Below are positions 1 to 7,976 of a stretch of DNA of 64,000 bases, in pieces. Position numbers and translations under genes: made by a program. A model generated the notes under the pieces. That model saw only the letters and a list, made by a program, of their open reading frames with translations. It had not been told where the DNA came from and made no database searches. Each line of letters starts with the position of its first letter. The stretch's first letter is position 1. Source of the DNA: Vibrio atypicus (GTDB lineage: Bacteria > Pseudomonadota > Gammaproteobacteria > Enterobacterales > Vibrionaceae); the NCBI RefSeq assembly GCF_009811315.1, contig NZ_BLID01000001.1, positions 496,001 to 560,000 on the forward strand. The letters are read 5' to 3'.

Positions 1-385
1 CTGAACTTCCTGGAATACCCATTAGAGGGCGAAGTAGAGGAGTCAACAACTTACGTGCTGCATCAAGCGCACCATAATGTTCAAGAACATTAATCACGCC
101 CAGTGCAAACATCACGGTCGGGATCAGCGTAAGTGCAAAGATAAAACCGTCACGAGCACCGCTACCACCTTTACCGCGTAGTGAGGTCGTTGCAGCTTCA
201 ACCCCTTCAGCCGTCTCTTTGACATCGTATGCGACCTTGCCAAATGAGCCGTTAAGCGTTGTAAAATCAAGTACGCCGTACCACTCATTAGACTTCATCG
301 CCCCTGAAAAGAATACGACAGCAAACGCAAGTGCGAGGTAACAACCCCACGTCACCTTGCGATCGATTGGATTTGGATTAGACAT
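1..385 (-). CDS. Nucleoside-recognition (GATE) domain membrane protein, 3' part missing
   Basis: The frame is open from an ATG at 385 to the window edge (about 128 residues). It begins MSNPNPIDRKVTWG, runs into a hydrophobic helix (CYLALAFAVVFFSG), then a soluble stretch and a second membrane segment (FIFALTLIPTVMFALGVINVL) ending near LLTPLLRPLMGIPGSS. The RPLMGIPG-type turn and the layout fit the GATE / nucleoside-recognition family (YjiH/SpmA-like), whose transport role is poorly defined. A GGTGA ribosome site precedes the ATG. It diverges from nhaD. The family call rests on memory of the fold's N-terminal half; the rest lies outside the window. Confidence 0.6.
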   Translation of the reverse strand, partial: MSNPNPIDRKVTWGCYLALAFAVVFFSGAMKSNEWYGVLDFTTLNGSFGKVAYDVKETAEGVEAATTSLRGKGGSGARDGFIFALTLIPTVMFALGVINVLEHYGALDAARKLLTPLLRPLMGIPGSS

Positions 386-766
386 ATATCACCTATGTAA
401 TTTGCTATATGGAACAGAACACACAGGGATCTTGAATTAAAGAGTACGGCGTGGGGATGATCCTTATCAAATAGCGATACGAACTATTAATAAGCTTTAA
501 TTCATTATCATATTTTGTGATAACGAGCTAAAAAGGGACATATCACCACTCAAATAGTTCAACATTGCATATCACATTGATTCATAACTTTGTCACCTGA
601 AATTAAAAAATGATGATAATTCAATCAGATCAAACCTATCTCACATACCGATATGAAAAAGCCCATTAAACTAGAAGGCCATTGCTTTATACCCAAGTAA
701 CTTCTATCTCCCCCCTCATTGAGGTTATTTGGGTATAACAACAATCATTCTTCAAGGAGTGGAAGT
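386..766. other. Divergent intergenic region, GATE gene / nhaD
   Basis: This 381-base, AT-rich spacer must hold the promoters of both divergent genes. Apart from the large inverted repeat at 688-737 and the nhaD ribosome site AAGGAG at 754-759, I see no gene or named site in it. Confidence 0.6.
688..737. repeat. 17-bp imperfect inverted repeat in nhaD leader
   Basis: The left arm TATACCCAAGTAACTTC (688-704) pairs with GAGGTTATTTGGGTATA (721-737) with two G-U pairs and no other mismatch, around a 16-base pyrimidine-rich loop. It ends about 16 bases before the nhaD ribosome site and has no T-run, so it is not a normal terminator. The arm resembles short intergenic repeats I recall from vibrio genomes; that part is recollection. 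Confidence 0.65.
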
Positions 767-2200
767 ATGAAATTGCAGTGGTCAGTCTTTATCGCTTTAT
801 TGCTGTCCCCCATAACCGCCTTTGCTGCTAGTGCTACAGGCGAAACCTTACCCTTAACCCAATCAACTATTGGTTATGCTGCCCTCATCATTTTCACCAT
901 TGCCTACGCTTTGGTTATGCTAGAGGAATACCTGCAGCTACGAAAATCCAAACCCGTATTGCTGGCCGCCGGTATTATCTGGGCCATGATTGGTTATGTT
1001 TACTCTCAGCATGATCAAATTGAAGTAGCGAAAGCTGCGCTAGAACATAACCTGCTCGAGTACGCCGAGTTATTGCTGTTCTTGTTGGTTGCGATGACAT
1101 ACATCAGTGCGATGGAAGAGCGGCGGTTATTTGATGCGCTGCAAGCTTGGATGGTCGGTAAAGGCTTCAATTTTAAATCCCTCTTTTGGCTAACCGGTAT
1201 CCTCGCTTTCTTCATTTCTCCCATTGCTGATAACTTAACGACCGCTCTACTGATGTGTGCAGTGGTAATGAAGGTGGCGGGTGACAACTCTCGCTTCATC
1301 AATCTAGCGTGTATCAATATCGTGATCGCTGCCAATGCGGGCGGTGCATTCAGTCCTTTTGGCGATATTACCACCTTGATGGTATGGCAAGCAGGGCATG
1401 TTTCCTTCGCTGAATTTATGCCGCTGTTCTTGCCTTCTGTTATCAATTACCTAATACCTGCGCTCATCATGTCGTTCTTTGTTCCGAGCACCAAACCCAA
1501 TGTGGTGCACCAACATGTTGAGCTAAAACGTGGGGCGATGCGTATTGTAGGGCTGTTTATTTTGACCATTGCAACAGCGGTGGCTTTCCACGCTGTGCTG
1601 CACTTCCCTCCAGTCATCGGCATGATGATGGGGCTTGCTTATCTTCAGTTCTTTGGCTTTTTCCTACGCCGTACACTCAAAGCGTCACTGCATAAGAAAG
1701 CGGCACTGGCCATTGCCAATCGCGATGATCACGCCCTAAAACGCCTTGGGTCTGTTGTCCCATTTGACGTCTTTAGACGAGTCTCCCATGCGGAGTGGGA
1801 CACACTACTTTTCTTCTACGGCGTTGTAATGTGTGTCGGCGGCCTTAGCCTATTGGGTTACCTAGGAATGATTTCTGAAGTGATGTATACCCAATGGGAT
1901 CCAGTTTGGGCAAATGTCATGGTTGGTATTCTTTCTGCTATTGTGGATAACATTCCAGTAATGTTTGCAGTACTGACAATGGAACCAACTTTATCGATGG
2001 GCAACTGGTTACTCGTTACATTAACGGCGGGAGTTGGCGGGAGTTTACTTTCAATTGGTTCGGCGGCGGGTGTTGCATTAATGGGTGCAGCCCACGGAAA
2101 ATACACCTTCTTTGGTCATCTCAAATGGATGCCTGTGATTGCCCTCGGATACGGTGCGAGCATCGTGGTCCATATGATGCTCAACACTCACCTTTTCTAA
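767..2200 (+). CDS. nhaD: Na+/H+ antiporter NhaD
   Basis: Inner-membrane antiporter that exchanges cytoplasmic Na+ (or Li+) for protons at alkaline pH. The 477-residue product matches the length of vibrio NhaD. It starts with a hydrophobic signal-like segment (MKLQWSVFIALLLSPITAFA) and has about a dozen membrane helices. The paired motifs AFFISPIADNLTTALLM and GILSAIVDNIPVMFAVL, each with a membrane Asp-Asn, are characteristic of the NhaD/IT superfamily. The ATG at 767 is chosen because AAGGAG sits 7 bases upstream; an in-frame TTG at 719 falls inside the inverted repeat and is unlikely. It converges with the lipoprotein gene at 2201. Confidence 0.93.
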   Translation: MKLQWSVFIALLLSPITAFAASATGETLPLTQSTIGYAALIIFTIAYALVMLEEYLQLRKSKPVLLAAGIIWAMIGYVYSQHDQIEVAKAALEHNLLEYAELLLFLLVAMTYISAMEERRLFDALQAWMVGKGFNFKSLFWLTGILAFFISPIADNLTTALLMCAVVMKVAGDNSRFINLACINIVIAANAGGAFSPFGDITTLMVWQAGHVSFAEFMPLFLPSVINYLIPALIMSFFVPSTKPNVVHQHVELKRGAMRIVGLFILTIATAVAFHAVLHFPPVIGMMMGLAYLQFFGFFLRRTLKASLHKKAALAIANRDDHALKRLGSVVPFDVFRRVSHAEWDTLLFFYGVVMCVGGLSLLGYLGMISEVMYTQWDPVWANVMVGILSAIVDNIPVMFAVLTMEPTLSMGNWLLVTLTAGVGGSLLSIGSAAGVALMGAAHGKYTFFGHLKWMPVIALGYGASIVVHMMLNTHLF

Positions 2201-2602
2201 TTATTTTTGGTCGACTGGCAAAGGCGTGAAATCGCGCTTTTGCCAGGTACTCGCCAGTTGATACTTCGCGCAGATACTGCACGTCAGCACTTCACTTTGA
2301 CCATGAATTCTCATCACAATATCTTCACGCTTCTCTTTAGAACTATTGCGCATAGTGATCGTCAAATAATTATCTTTGACTTCAAAAGGTTTGGTCATGT
2401 CGAGGTGCCCCTCTCGAACGAAAGTGACTTGTGCGTCAGAAAACTCTAACAAATCATCGTTGTACTGATTTTCAAATACACCTGTAAACTGATAGGTCTG
2501 TTTATTCAGCATCCGAACGGCTTCTTCTTCTGAACAGCCGACAAGAGCAGAAGATAGCACGCTAGATATGAACATCGCTGCTGCCCAGTGCTGTTTACCC
2601 AT
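2201..2602 (-). CDS. Small lipoprotein of unknown function
   Basis: 133 residues with a signal peptide and a lipobox (ALVGC, Cys 23 likely lipidated), so it should be anchored in the outer or inner membrane facing the periplasm. The mature part (TYQFTGVFENQYND... FTPLPVDQK) has no motif I recognise. A CxxC (CSIC) lies near the C-terminus. It starts 3 bases after the stop of ogt, so it is the last gene of the ada/alkA-ogt operon; whether it has anything to do with repair is unknown. Confidence 0.75.
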   Translation of the reverse strand: MGKQHWAAAMFISSVLSSALVGCSEEEAVRMLNKQTYQFTGVFENQYNDDLLEFSDAQVTFVREGHLDMTKPFEVKDNYLTITMRNSSKEKREDIVMRIHGQSEVLTCSICAKYQLASTWQKRDFTPLPVDQK

Positions 2603-2605
2603 TCG

Positions 2606-3082
2606 CTACTCCATTTTTTCTAAATCGAGAAGTTTGGCTTTGCGTTCGACACCGCCCGCATAACCAGTAAGTTTGCCATTTTTTCCAATCACGCGATGAC
2701 AAGGAACAATCACGGAAATAGGGTTTTTGCCATTTGCGAGCCCAACGGCACGTACCGCTTTAGGATTCTCTATCGCATCAGCTAAGTCTTGATAACTCCA
2801 TGTTTCCCCATACGGTATCGTGGTTAATGCCTGCCATACTTTTTGCTGAAACTCTGTCCCTTTCGCAGCGAGAGGAAGCGAAAAATCTGTTCTAGAGCCG
2901 GAGAAATACTCCTGTAACTGTTTGATTGCATTATTAAGTATAGGATCAGTTTCGCAATATTCACCTAACTCTTTTGGCTGCGTTGTCTGAGTTTCAAACC
3001 AAGCCCCTAACAAACCTAAATCGTTCGACTGCAATGTCATTTTTCCCAATGCCGTGTCAAAGGTAACGTAACGTGTATTCAT
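2606..3082 (-). CDS. ogt: Methylated-DNA-protein-cysteine methyltransferase
   Basis: Suicide repair enzyme that moves a methyl group from O6-methylguanine (and O4-methylthymine) to its own cysteine. The 158-residue protein carries the acceptor motif PCHRVIG and the family's C-terminal winged-helix features (FQQKVWQAL, PYGETWSYQDLA, NGKNPI). I start at the ATG at 3082 (MNTRYVTF), which overlaps the TGA of the upstream ada/alkA gene by 4 bases and implies translational coupling. A longer in-frame start at 3121 lies inside that gene and would add 13 residues without similarity to the family. It is the second gene of a three-gene alkylation-repair operon. Confidence 0.93.
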   Translation of the reverse strand: MNTRYVTFDTALGKMTLQSNDLGLLGAWFETQTTQPKELGEYCETDPILNNAIKQLQEYFSGSRTDFSLPLAAKGTEFQQKVWQALTTIPYGETWSYQDLADAIENPKAVRAVGLANGKNPISVIVPCHRVIGKNGKLTGYAGGVERKAKLLDLEKME

Positions 3083-4440
3083 GCGTGGCTCCAGCAGTGA
3101 AAAGTAGCGTAGCTTCCCCATGGGGTCACTGATTCAATATTAAGTTGGGGAAATTTCTGCATGGCTTTTTTAACCACTAAATCTCCATCTAAAAAACAAT
3201 TTGGCTCTGAAGCACCCCGCAGTCGGGCATAATTCACAGTCCAAGGGCCAATCCCTTTCAAGCTCAACCACTCATCTAATGAAGCGTTTGGGTTAGCTTC
3301 CATGAACTGGGCAAAGCGTAGCAAAGTTTCTTTACGACTTTGCGGCATGCGTAAAAAACTCAAATCAGCGGCACTTATCTCTTTAGGTGTAGGAAAATGA
3401 TAGTCTCCCTCTGGTTGTAGTGTTGAAACCAATAAATTTAACTGTCCAATCGCCGCTTTTATTGAGACCTGTTGACCTAAAATCGCTCTTACACCGGCTT
3501 CCCAACAACTCCATACACCCGGAATTCGAATTCCACTTCGATTAATCAAGTTCGGATTGAGCTCATTTAACTGCTGCTCAATACTCAACACATCGGTATC
3601 CAAGTCAAACATTCTTCGCAGTTGATTAACTAAAGCTTTTAATTTTCGAGTGTCATCCAAAATGAACTCAACACGCATAACACCGATTTTGGTGGGCGCT
3701 ATCTTGAACCAACCTTTAACGCCATCAAGCACAAAGGAGCGTTGATAACTTTGCCCATCAATTTGCTCCAAACCATGCACTGCCCTTAGCTGATAAAAAT
3801 CCAACATGTGTTGCCAATCTAGCGGGCCTTTATACGCAAGATCAATGTAGTTAGTTTCATCTTGTTGGGTCTGTTGTTTACGAATTTGGCTTGGCGTGAG
3901 TTTCATCACTGATTTAAAAGCATCATTAAAACGCCTAACACTGCCAAAACCACTGGCGAATGCGATATCGGTAATAGACATTGAACTAGAATGAAGCAAT
4001 TGCTTAGCGAACATCAATTGATGATAGAGCGCATACTGCTTAGGTGACATCCCTAAATGTGTTTGAAAGAGTTGCCTTAAATAACGATCGCTGATGCCCA
4101 ATCGGTCAGCCAAATCGGCCAAACTGGTGGTTTGCAGTTCACCCTGCTCTATCAACTTAAGAGAACGTTGAAAGGTTGTCTCAACCCCTTTCCATGCCCA
4201 AGAACTCGGCGCACTATCTGGTCGACAACGCAGACACGGGCGATAACCCGCTTGCAACGCTTGTGCCTTCTCGATGTAGTATTCGACATTCTCTTCTTTA
4301 GGTAAATTCGCCGGACAAATAGGACGACAAAATATCCCCGTGCTTTTCACCGCCACATAAAAACGACCATCAAAACGAGCATCTCTCGCCATTCGAGCCC
4401 GTTGACACTCTTTAGTACTTAGCTCAGACAATCCGTTCAC
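3079..4440 (-). CDS. Ada-type sensor / AraC / AlkA glycosylase fusion
   Basis: Combined regulator and DNA-3-methyladenine glycosylase II. Residues 1-80 are an Ada zinc domain with Cys38, Cys42, Cys69 and Cys72 at the same positions as in E. coli Ada, so Cys38 is the likely methylphosphotriester acceptor. Residues about 95-190 are an AraC-type double helix-turn-helix (LADRLGISDRYLRQLF, ITDIAFASGFGSVRRFNDAFK). The rest is an AlkA domain with the helix-hairpin-helix LKGIGPWTVNYARLRG and the following acidic DGDLVV region. It begins at 4440 and overlaps ogt by 4 bases. Methylated Ada should activate this operon itself (inferred from the family). There is no separate methyl-G domain; the next gene supplies it. 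Confidence 0.92.
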   Translation of the reverse strand: MNGLSELSTKECQRARMARDARFDGRFYVAVKSTGIFCRPICPANLPKEENVEYYIEKAQALQAGYRPCLRCRPDSAPSSWAWKGVETTFQRSLKLIEQGELQTTSLADLADRLGISDRYLRQLFQTHLGMSPKQYALYHQLMFAKQLLHSSSMSITDIAFASGFGSVRRFNDAFKSVMKLTPSQIRKQQTQQDETNYIDLAYKGPLDWQHMLDFYQLRAVHGLEQIDGQSYQRSFVLDGVKGWFKIAPTKIGVMRVEFILDDTRKLKALVNQLRRMFDLDTDVLSIEQQLNELNPNLINRSGIRIPGVWSCWEAGVRAILGQQVSIKAAIGQLNLLVSTLQPEGDYHFPTPKEISAADLSFLRMPQSRKETLLRFAQFMEANPNASLDEWLSLKGIGPWTVNYARLRGASEPNCFLDGDLVVKKAMQKFPQLNIESVTPWGSYATFHCWSHA

Positions 4441-4591
4441 AACAACTACCTTTGATTCATTCCGTCGATGTAAGCAAGTCTAATCAACTCTGCTGACAAT
4501 ACTAGCCATTTTCGGAACTGAATAACGTTGGCGATATGGAAAATATCTTCTAAATTAAAAAGGCAGACTATAAATAATAAGGAAGTTGGCT

Positions 4592-4795
4592 ATGAACCTG
4601 CACTCATGCACTGTCGTGCTTAATGACGATCTCATTATGACGTGTGATAACGTCGAACAAACACTCAACATTATTGACCAACACGGGCCATCCAACATAC
4701 ATCGAATCTTAATCGATGCCTCAGATGGGCACAGTGTTCATTCCTATCATGACCTCAGCATTGAAGAGTCCATCGAAAGCTTGATGAGCCTCTAG
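4592..4795 (+). CDS. Small acidic hypothetical protein
   Basis: 67 residues from an ATG with AAGGAAG 6 bases upstream (MNLHSCTVVLNDDLIM). It is soluble, acidic at the C-terminus (SIEESIESLMSL) and has no membrane segment. I do not recognise the family. It is followed by a shared bidirectional terminator and faces away from the ada/alkA gene, so it has its own promoter in 4441-4580. The ribosome site, full stop-to-terminator layout and codon use support a real gene. Confidence 0.7.
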   Translation: MNLHSCTVVLNDDLIMTCDNVEQTLNIIDQHGPSNIHRILIDASDGHSVHSYHDLSIEESIESLMSL

Positions 4796-4813
4796 GTCAA
4801 CACGGCTGGCAAT

Positions 4814-4841
4814 AAAAAACCTCGGCGAACCGAGGTTTTTT
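4814..4841. terminator. Bidirectional rho-independent terminator
   Basis: Stem CCTCGG / CCGAGG (4820-4825, 4830-4835) with loop CGAA, flanked by an A-run on the left and a T-run on the right. It can end both the small plus-strand gene and hdfR, whose stop codon is at 4842. Confidence 0.9.
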
Positions 4842-5735
4842 CTATTCTTCTGTCGGGAGCTCCGCCATTTGTTGAAGACTGTATGCGGTGACAGGGTCGA
4901 TCGTTTTCACCAACTCTTCCACCTGTTTAATCGCCTCGATAGAAGTGCTCGCTTTACGGTAGCTGAGATAAATTGGACGACACCAATCTTCCACATCAGC
5001 CACTTTAAGCAATTGGCCGCTCGCAAGGAAAGGTTCAACCAAAGAAGCTGGAAGGTACGCACTACCACCTTTTTCTAAAATGAAATCCAACGCGATACGC
5101 GCCGTAGAAGTACGCAAATAAGGTGCAGGGATTTTCGGGTGACGCTCTGCATGCTCAGAGGCAAATCGCGTTCCCCAATCAACGTAAACGTATTTATCTT
5201 GGAATACATGCGCCACGTCATTTTGTTTGGTCGATACCAACACTAAAACAACATCAGCGACTTTCTTACAGTTCAGCTCATCCGCTTTGATTTGATCAAA
5301 GGCAAATGCCATATCCAGAGTGCGTTCTTGCAAGCTACGATTAAGTGCTTCACGGCCCATAATCTCAGCCATGAAACCATATCCTTCGAACTCATCCGTT
5401 ACTAAGCTCAAACAGTTTTGTAGATAAGCATCCCAAACGTTTGGTGTCCCGCCTAATGTCAACTGCAGTGCTTTGCCGCTTTCTAACGACAACTCGAGTT
5501 TTGCTTGTTGTAAGGTCGTCACCATAACTTCTGCGTAACCGATCAAGCGCTCTCCAGCAGAAGTGAGCTTGATGTTATTTCGATCACGAATAAACAACTG
5601 AGTATCAAAATAACTCTCGAGCTGTTTAATACGAGCACTAACCGCTGCTTGAGTAATGTATAAGTTCTCTGCGGCACGGCCAAAATGGCGAACGTTAGCT
5701 AGTTCTAAGAACGTTCTAAAGACTTTTACGTCCAT
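4842..5735 (-). CDS. hdfR: LysR-type regulator HdfR
   Basis: 297-residue LysR transcription factor. The N-terminal winged helix (TFLELANVRHFGRAAENLY, TQAAVSARIKQLE) and the RHFGRAAE and FIRDRNNIKLT segments closely match enterobacterial HdfR, which represses flhDC in E. coli. The C-terminal part is a normal ligand-binding domain, with no ligand known. It is divergent from maoP (5943), the same arrangement as in E. coli (yifE-hdfR), which strongly supports the identity. The 207-base gap between them holds both promoters. Its target in vibrios, which lack an flhDC master operon, is unclear. Confidence 0.85.
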   Translation of the reverse strand: MDVKVFRTFLELANVRHFGRAAENLYITQAAVSARIKQLESYFDTQLFIRDRNNIKLTSAGERLIGYAEVMVTTLQQAKLELSLESGKALQLTLGGTPNVWDAYLQNCLSLVTDEFEGYGFMAEIMGREALNRSLQERTLDMAFAFDQIKADELNCKKVADVVLVLVSTKQNDVAHVFQDKYVYVDWGTRFASEHAERHPKIPAPYLRTSTARIALDFILEKGGSAYLPASLVEPFLASGQLLKVADVEDWCRPIYLSYRKASTSIEAIKQVEELVKTIDPVTAYSLQQMAELPTEE

Positions 5736-5942
5736 CTAAATTCCTCGGGGTGCAATCTTCCAAGAGTAGCAAAAAATAAAGAAATACTTATCTCCAATTA
5801 AACAAATTGTTATCTAAGTTTCATAAAACTGTTCAATAGTCACGATAAAAAGGTTTTGTTTTCTTTTTGTTAAATTTCAGCCTAATTTTCGCCTTGTACC
5901 GTTTAGGGCAATCAATCAATGTAGGTTATAGAGGCTACTATA

Positions 5943-6299
5943 ATGTCTGACACTCAATTCCGTCACGGCAAAAAACGTTTTTACGACAACACTAAGTTTC
6001 CGAGAGGCTTTGCTAAGTCTGGTGATTTTACGCTTGCAGAAGAAGAAATTCTAATGCTTTATGGCGACACTATGCTTGGTCTGGAATCAGGTGAAATTAT
6101 TGCGGATAACTCGGAAGAGAAACATTTCGTAAAAGTTCTGGAGAACCCAGGCAAAGCAAAAACCAAATTAGAACGCGTTTGGTTGAAGTATGTTCAACTG
6201 GCTCGTGGTCGTAAACGCTTCCACACCTTAAACGGCCGTTCAAAACCAGATGCGACAGAAGACTATTCTGAAGATTCGGTACTGGTTGAAGAAGACTAA
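5943..6299 (+). CDS. maoP: Macrodomain Ori protein MaoP (DUF413)
   Basis: 118 residues, 112 in E. coli. The segments RFYDNTKFPRGFAKSGDFT and RVWLKYVQLARGRKRFHTL are the DUF413/YifE signature. In E. coli MaoP acts with a nearby site, maoS, to hold the Ori macrodomain of the chromosome together. The end is very acidic (EDYSEDSVLVEED), as in the family. It is divergent from hdfR as in enterobacteria and is followed by a terminator. Whether it organises an origin region in this organism is not shown by the sequence. Confidence 0.88.
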   Translation: MSDTQFRHGKKRFYDNTKFPRGFAKSGDFTLAEEEILMLYGDTMLGLESGEIIADNSEEKHFVKVLENPGKAKTKLERVWLKYVQLARGRKRFHTLNGRSKPDATEDYSEDSVLVEED

Positions 6300-6308
6300 T
6301 CTTTCTCT

Positions 6309-6341
6309 AAAGCCCCTTGGCGTAAGCGAAGGGGCTTTATT
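6309..6341 (+). terminator. Rho-independent terminator of maoP
   Basis: Stem AAAGCCCCTT / AAGGGGCTTT (6309-6318, 6329-6338) with a 10-base loop, directly after the maoP stop codon. A short T-rich tail follows. Confidence 0.85.
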
Positions 6342-6365
6342 ATTTAGCAGCGAATTCCATCAATA

Positions 6366-6617
6366 CTATTTAGCGAGGAGAGCGACTTTTTTCAAAAACG
6401 AATCGCGTAAATGCTCTTGGTCATACTCAAGATGGTAAGTGTTATGGAAACCCACTTTTAACTCCACCCCATTTCCCCGCATATAGACGTTGTAACCGTC
6501 ATAATCAGAGAAGGCTTCTACCCCTTCATACATTTTCCCATATTCAGTAGGCGTACCATTGGCCATTACGTTTTCGTAAGCCTGCAACACTTTGGTCGGA
6601 TCAAGTTCATTTTTCAT
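6366..6617 (-). CDS. DUF3081-like small protein
   Basis: 83 residues from the ATG at 6617, chosen because AGGAGAAG lies upstream at the right distance; an upstream ATG at 6647 has no such site. The sequence MKNELDPTKVLQAYENVMANGTPTEYGKMYEGVEAFSD fits my memory of the DUF3081 family of gammaproteobacteria. No function is known. It lies just downstream of the APE flavoprotein on the same strand with an 82-base gap, so read-through is possible, but nothing else ties it to pigment synthesis. Confidence 0.7.
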   Translation of the reverse strand: MKNELDPTKVLQAYENVMANGTPTEYGKMYEGVEAFSDYDGYNVYMRGNGVELKVGFHNTYHLEYDQEHLRDSFLKKVALLAK

Positions 6618-6699
6618 GGCTGCTTCTCCTAGATCTGCACAATTCAAGTATGAGCAGAAGGAGAATAATTCGCCAATTTATCCCTTGAGCGACATCAAA

Positions 6700-7950
6700 T
6701 TAGTTGTCACTTTTACTTTGGCGAATCACTTCTGCCAAGGTATCCAAACGTTGTTGACTATTTTTAACGTAAGGGTTGTTTGTATCCCAAGCATAGCCTG
6801 CAAGAATAGAGCTAATCATCGCCTTGATACGAGGATTCGGATCTTGATGGAAGATAACCTCTTGTAGCGTGCCGTTATACCAACCTTCTACATAAGTTCT
6901 AAAAGTATTCACGCCGACCATTAGAGGTTGCGCATACTCTTTCTCCCAGTTGACACTGTCACCCTTTAACTGCTTTACAACACACTCAGCCGCAATCTGA
7001 GCCGATTTCATCGCTATGGTGACACCAGATGAGAACACAGGGTCAAGAAACTCTCCAGCGTTACCGAGCAGCGCATAATGTGGTGTCGCCAGATGTTTCA
7101 CGTTTGCAGAATAACCGCCAAGTTCCCCAGCAGGATTTGGGTACTCTGCCTGAGCCAATAAATCCGCCAAGCCAGGTTCTTCATTGGCGATCTGCTTGAG
7201 GGCTTCAAGGTTGTCTAACGAATAGTTTTCAAAGAATGCTGGCTCGCCCACCACACCAAACGAACAAATACCATTTGAAAATGGAATCAACCAATACCAA
7301 ACATCTTGGTTGTCAGGATGGACAGAAATCAGAATCTTATTCCTATCATACTCACTTTTTTTCTCGTCAATGTTATCGACGATATGAGTAAAAATGGCTT
7401 TGCGTGGAGGCAAACAAGAAGGTTCTTCTAACTCCAGCATACGTGGTAAAACGCGACCAAAGCCACTTGCATCAAGGACAAAATCCGCCTCGATTTGATA
7501 CAAGGATTCATCATCACCTTTGACTGTCAGCAAAGAGCGTTGACCAACAAACTCCAGCTCCAGCAGTTCATGTTGATAACGAATCTCTACCCCTTGGCTA
7601 ACCGCACTGTCAGCCAACACTTTATCAAAACTGCCTCGCTGAACCTGATAGGTTGTTCCCGGGCCAGAAGTGAATTTTTCCGTAAAGTTAAACTGGCTAT
7701 AAACGCCATTACGACGAAACGCTGCACCATCTTTATATTGGAAACCATGCTGAGCAACCGCCTGAGTCATCCCGGCTTGTTCAACCACTTCCATGCAGGC
7801 AGGCAGCAAACTTTCACCAATAGAAAAGCGCGGGAATTGCGCTTTTTCTATCACGATCACTCTAACATTTTGAGCTTTCAATAATGCAGAAACGGTAGAG
7901 CCCGAAGGCCCTGCGCCAACAACGACAACTTGAGTAGATTCTGTTTTCAT
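6700..7950 (-). CDS. FAD-dependent halogenase-like oxidoreductase of APE cluster
   Basis: 416 residues of the flavin-dependent halogenase / tryptophan-halogenase-like family. Visible features are the FAD-binding GAGPSG near residue 12, FPRFSIGESLLP at 39-50, Lys73 in GFQYKDGAAF (the position of the catalytic lysine in FADH2 halogenases) and W218-Y-W220-L-I222-P223, an intact WxWxIP motif. A second FAD motif LLGNAGEFLDPVFSSG lies near 300. These fit a phenol or aryl-ACP halogenase, but related proteins in pigment clusters may only hydroxylate or oxidise. It is last in a minus-strand operon with the methyltransferase (26-base gap) and lipoprotein, divergent from the APE core operon. Confidence 0.8.
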   Translation of the reverse strand: MKTESTQVVVVGAGPSGSTVSALLKAQNVRVIVIEKAQFPRFSIGESLLPACMEVVEQAGMTQAVAQHGFQYKDGAAFRRNGVYSQFNFTEKFTSGPGTTYQVQRGSFDKVLADSAVSQGVEIRYQHELLELEFVGQRSLLTVKGDDESLYQIEADFVLDASGFGRVLPRMLELEEPSCLPPRKAIFTHIVDNIDEKKSEYDRNKILISVHPDNQDVWYWLIPFSNGICSFGVVGEPAFFENYSLDNLEALKQIANEEPGLADLLAQAEYPNPAGELGGYSANVKHLATPHYALLGNAGEFLDPVFSSGVTIAMKSAQIAAECVVKQLKGDSVNWEKEYAQPLMVGVNTFRTYVEGWYNGTLQEVIFHQDPNPRIKAMISSILAGYAWDTNNPYVKNSQQRLDTLAEVIRQSKSDN

Positions 7951-7976
7951 AATTATTATTTTTGATTAGAGCGCCA

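Noticed and set aside
1015..1446. Open frame of 143 codons on the minus strand inside nhaD
   Set aside because: It is antisense to a well-supported gene and its translation has no recognisable motif or ribosome site.
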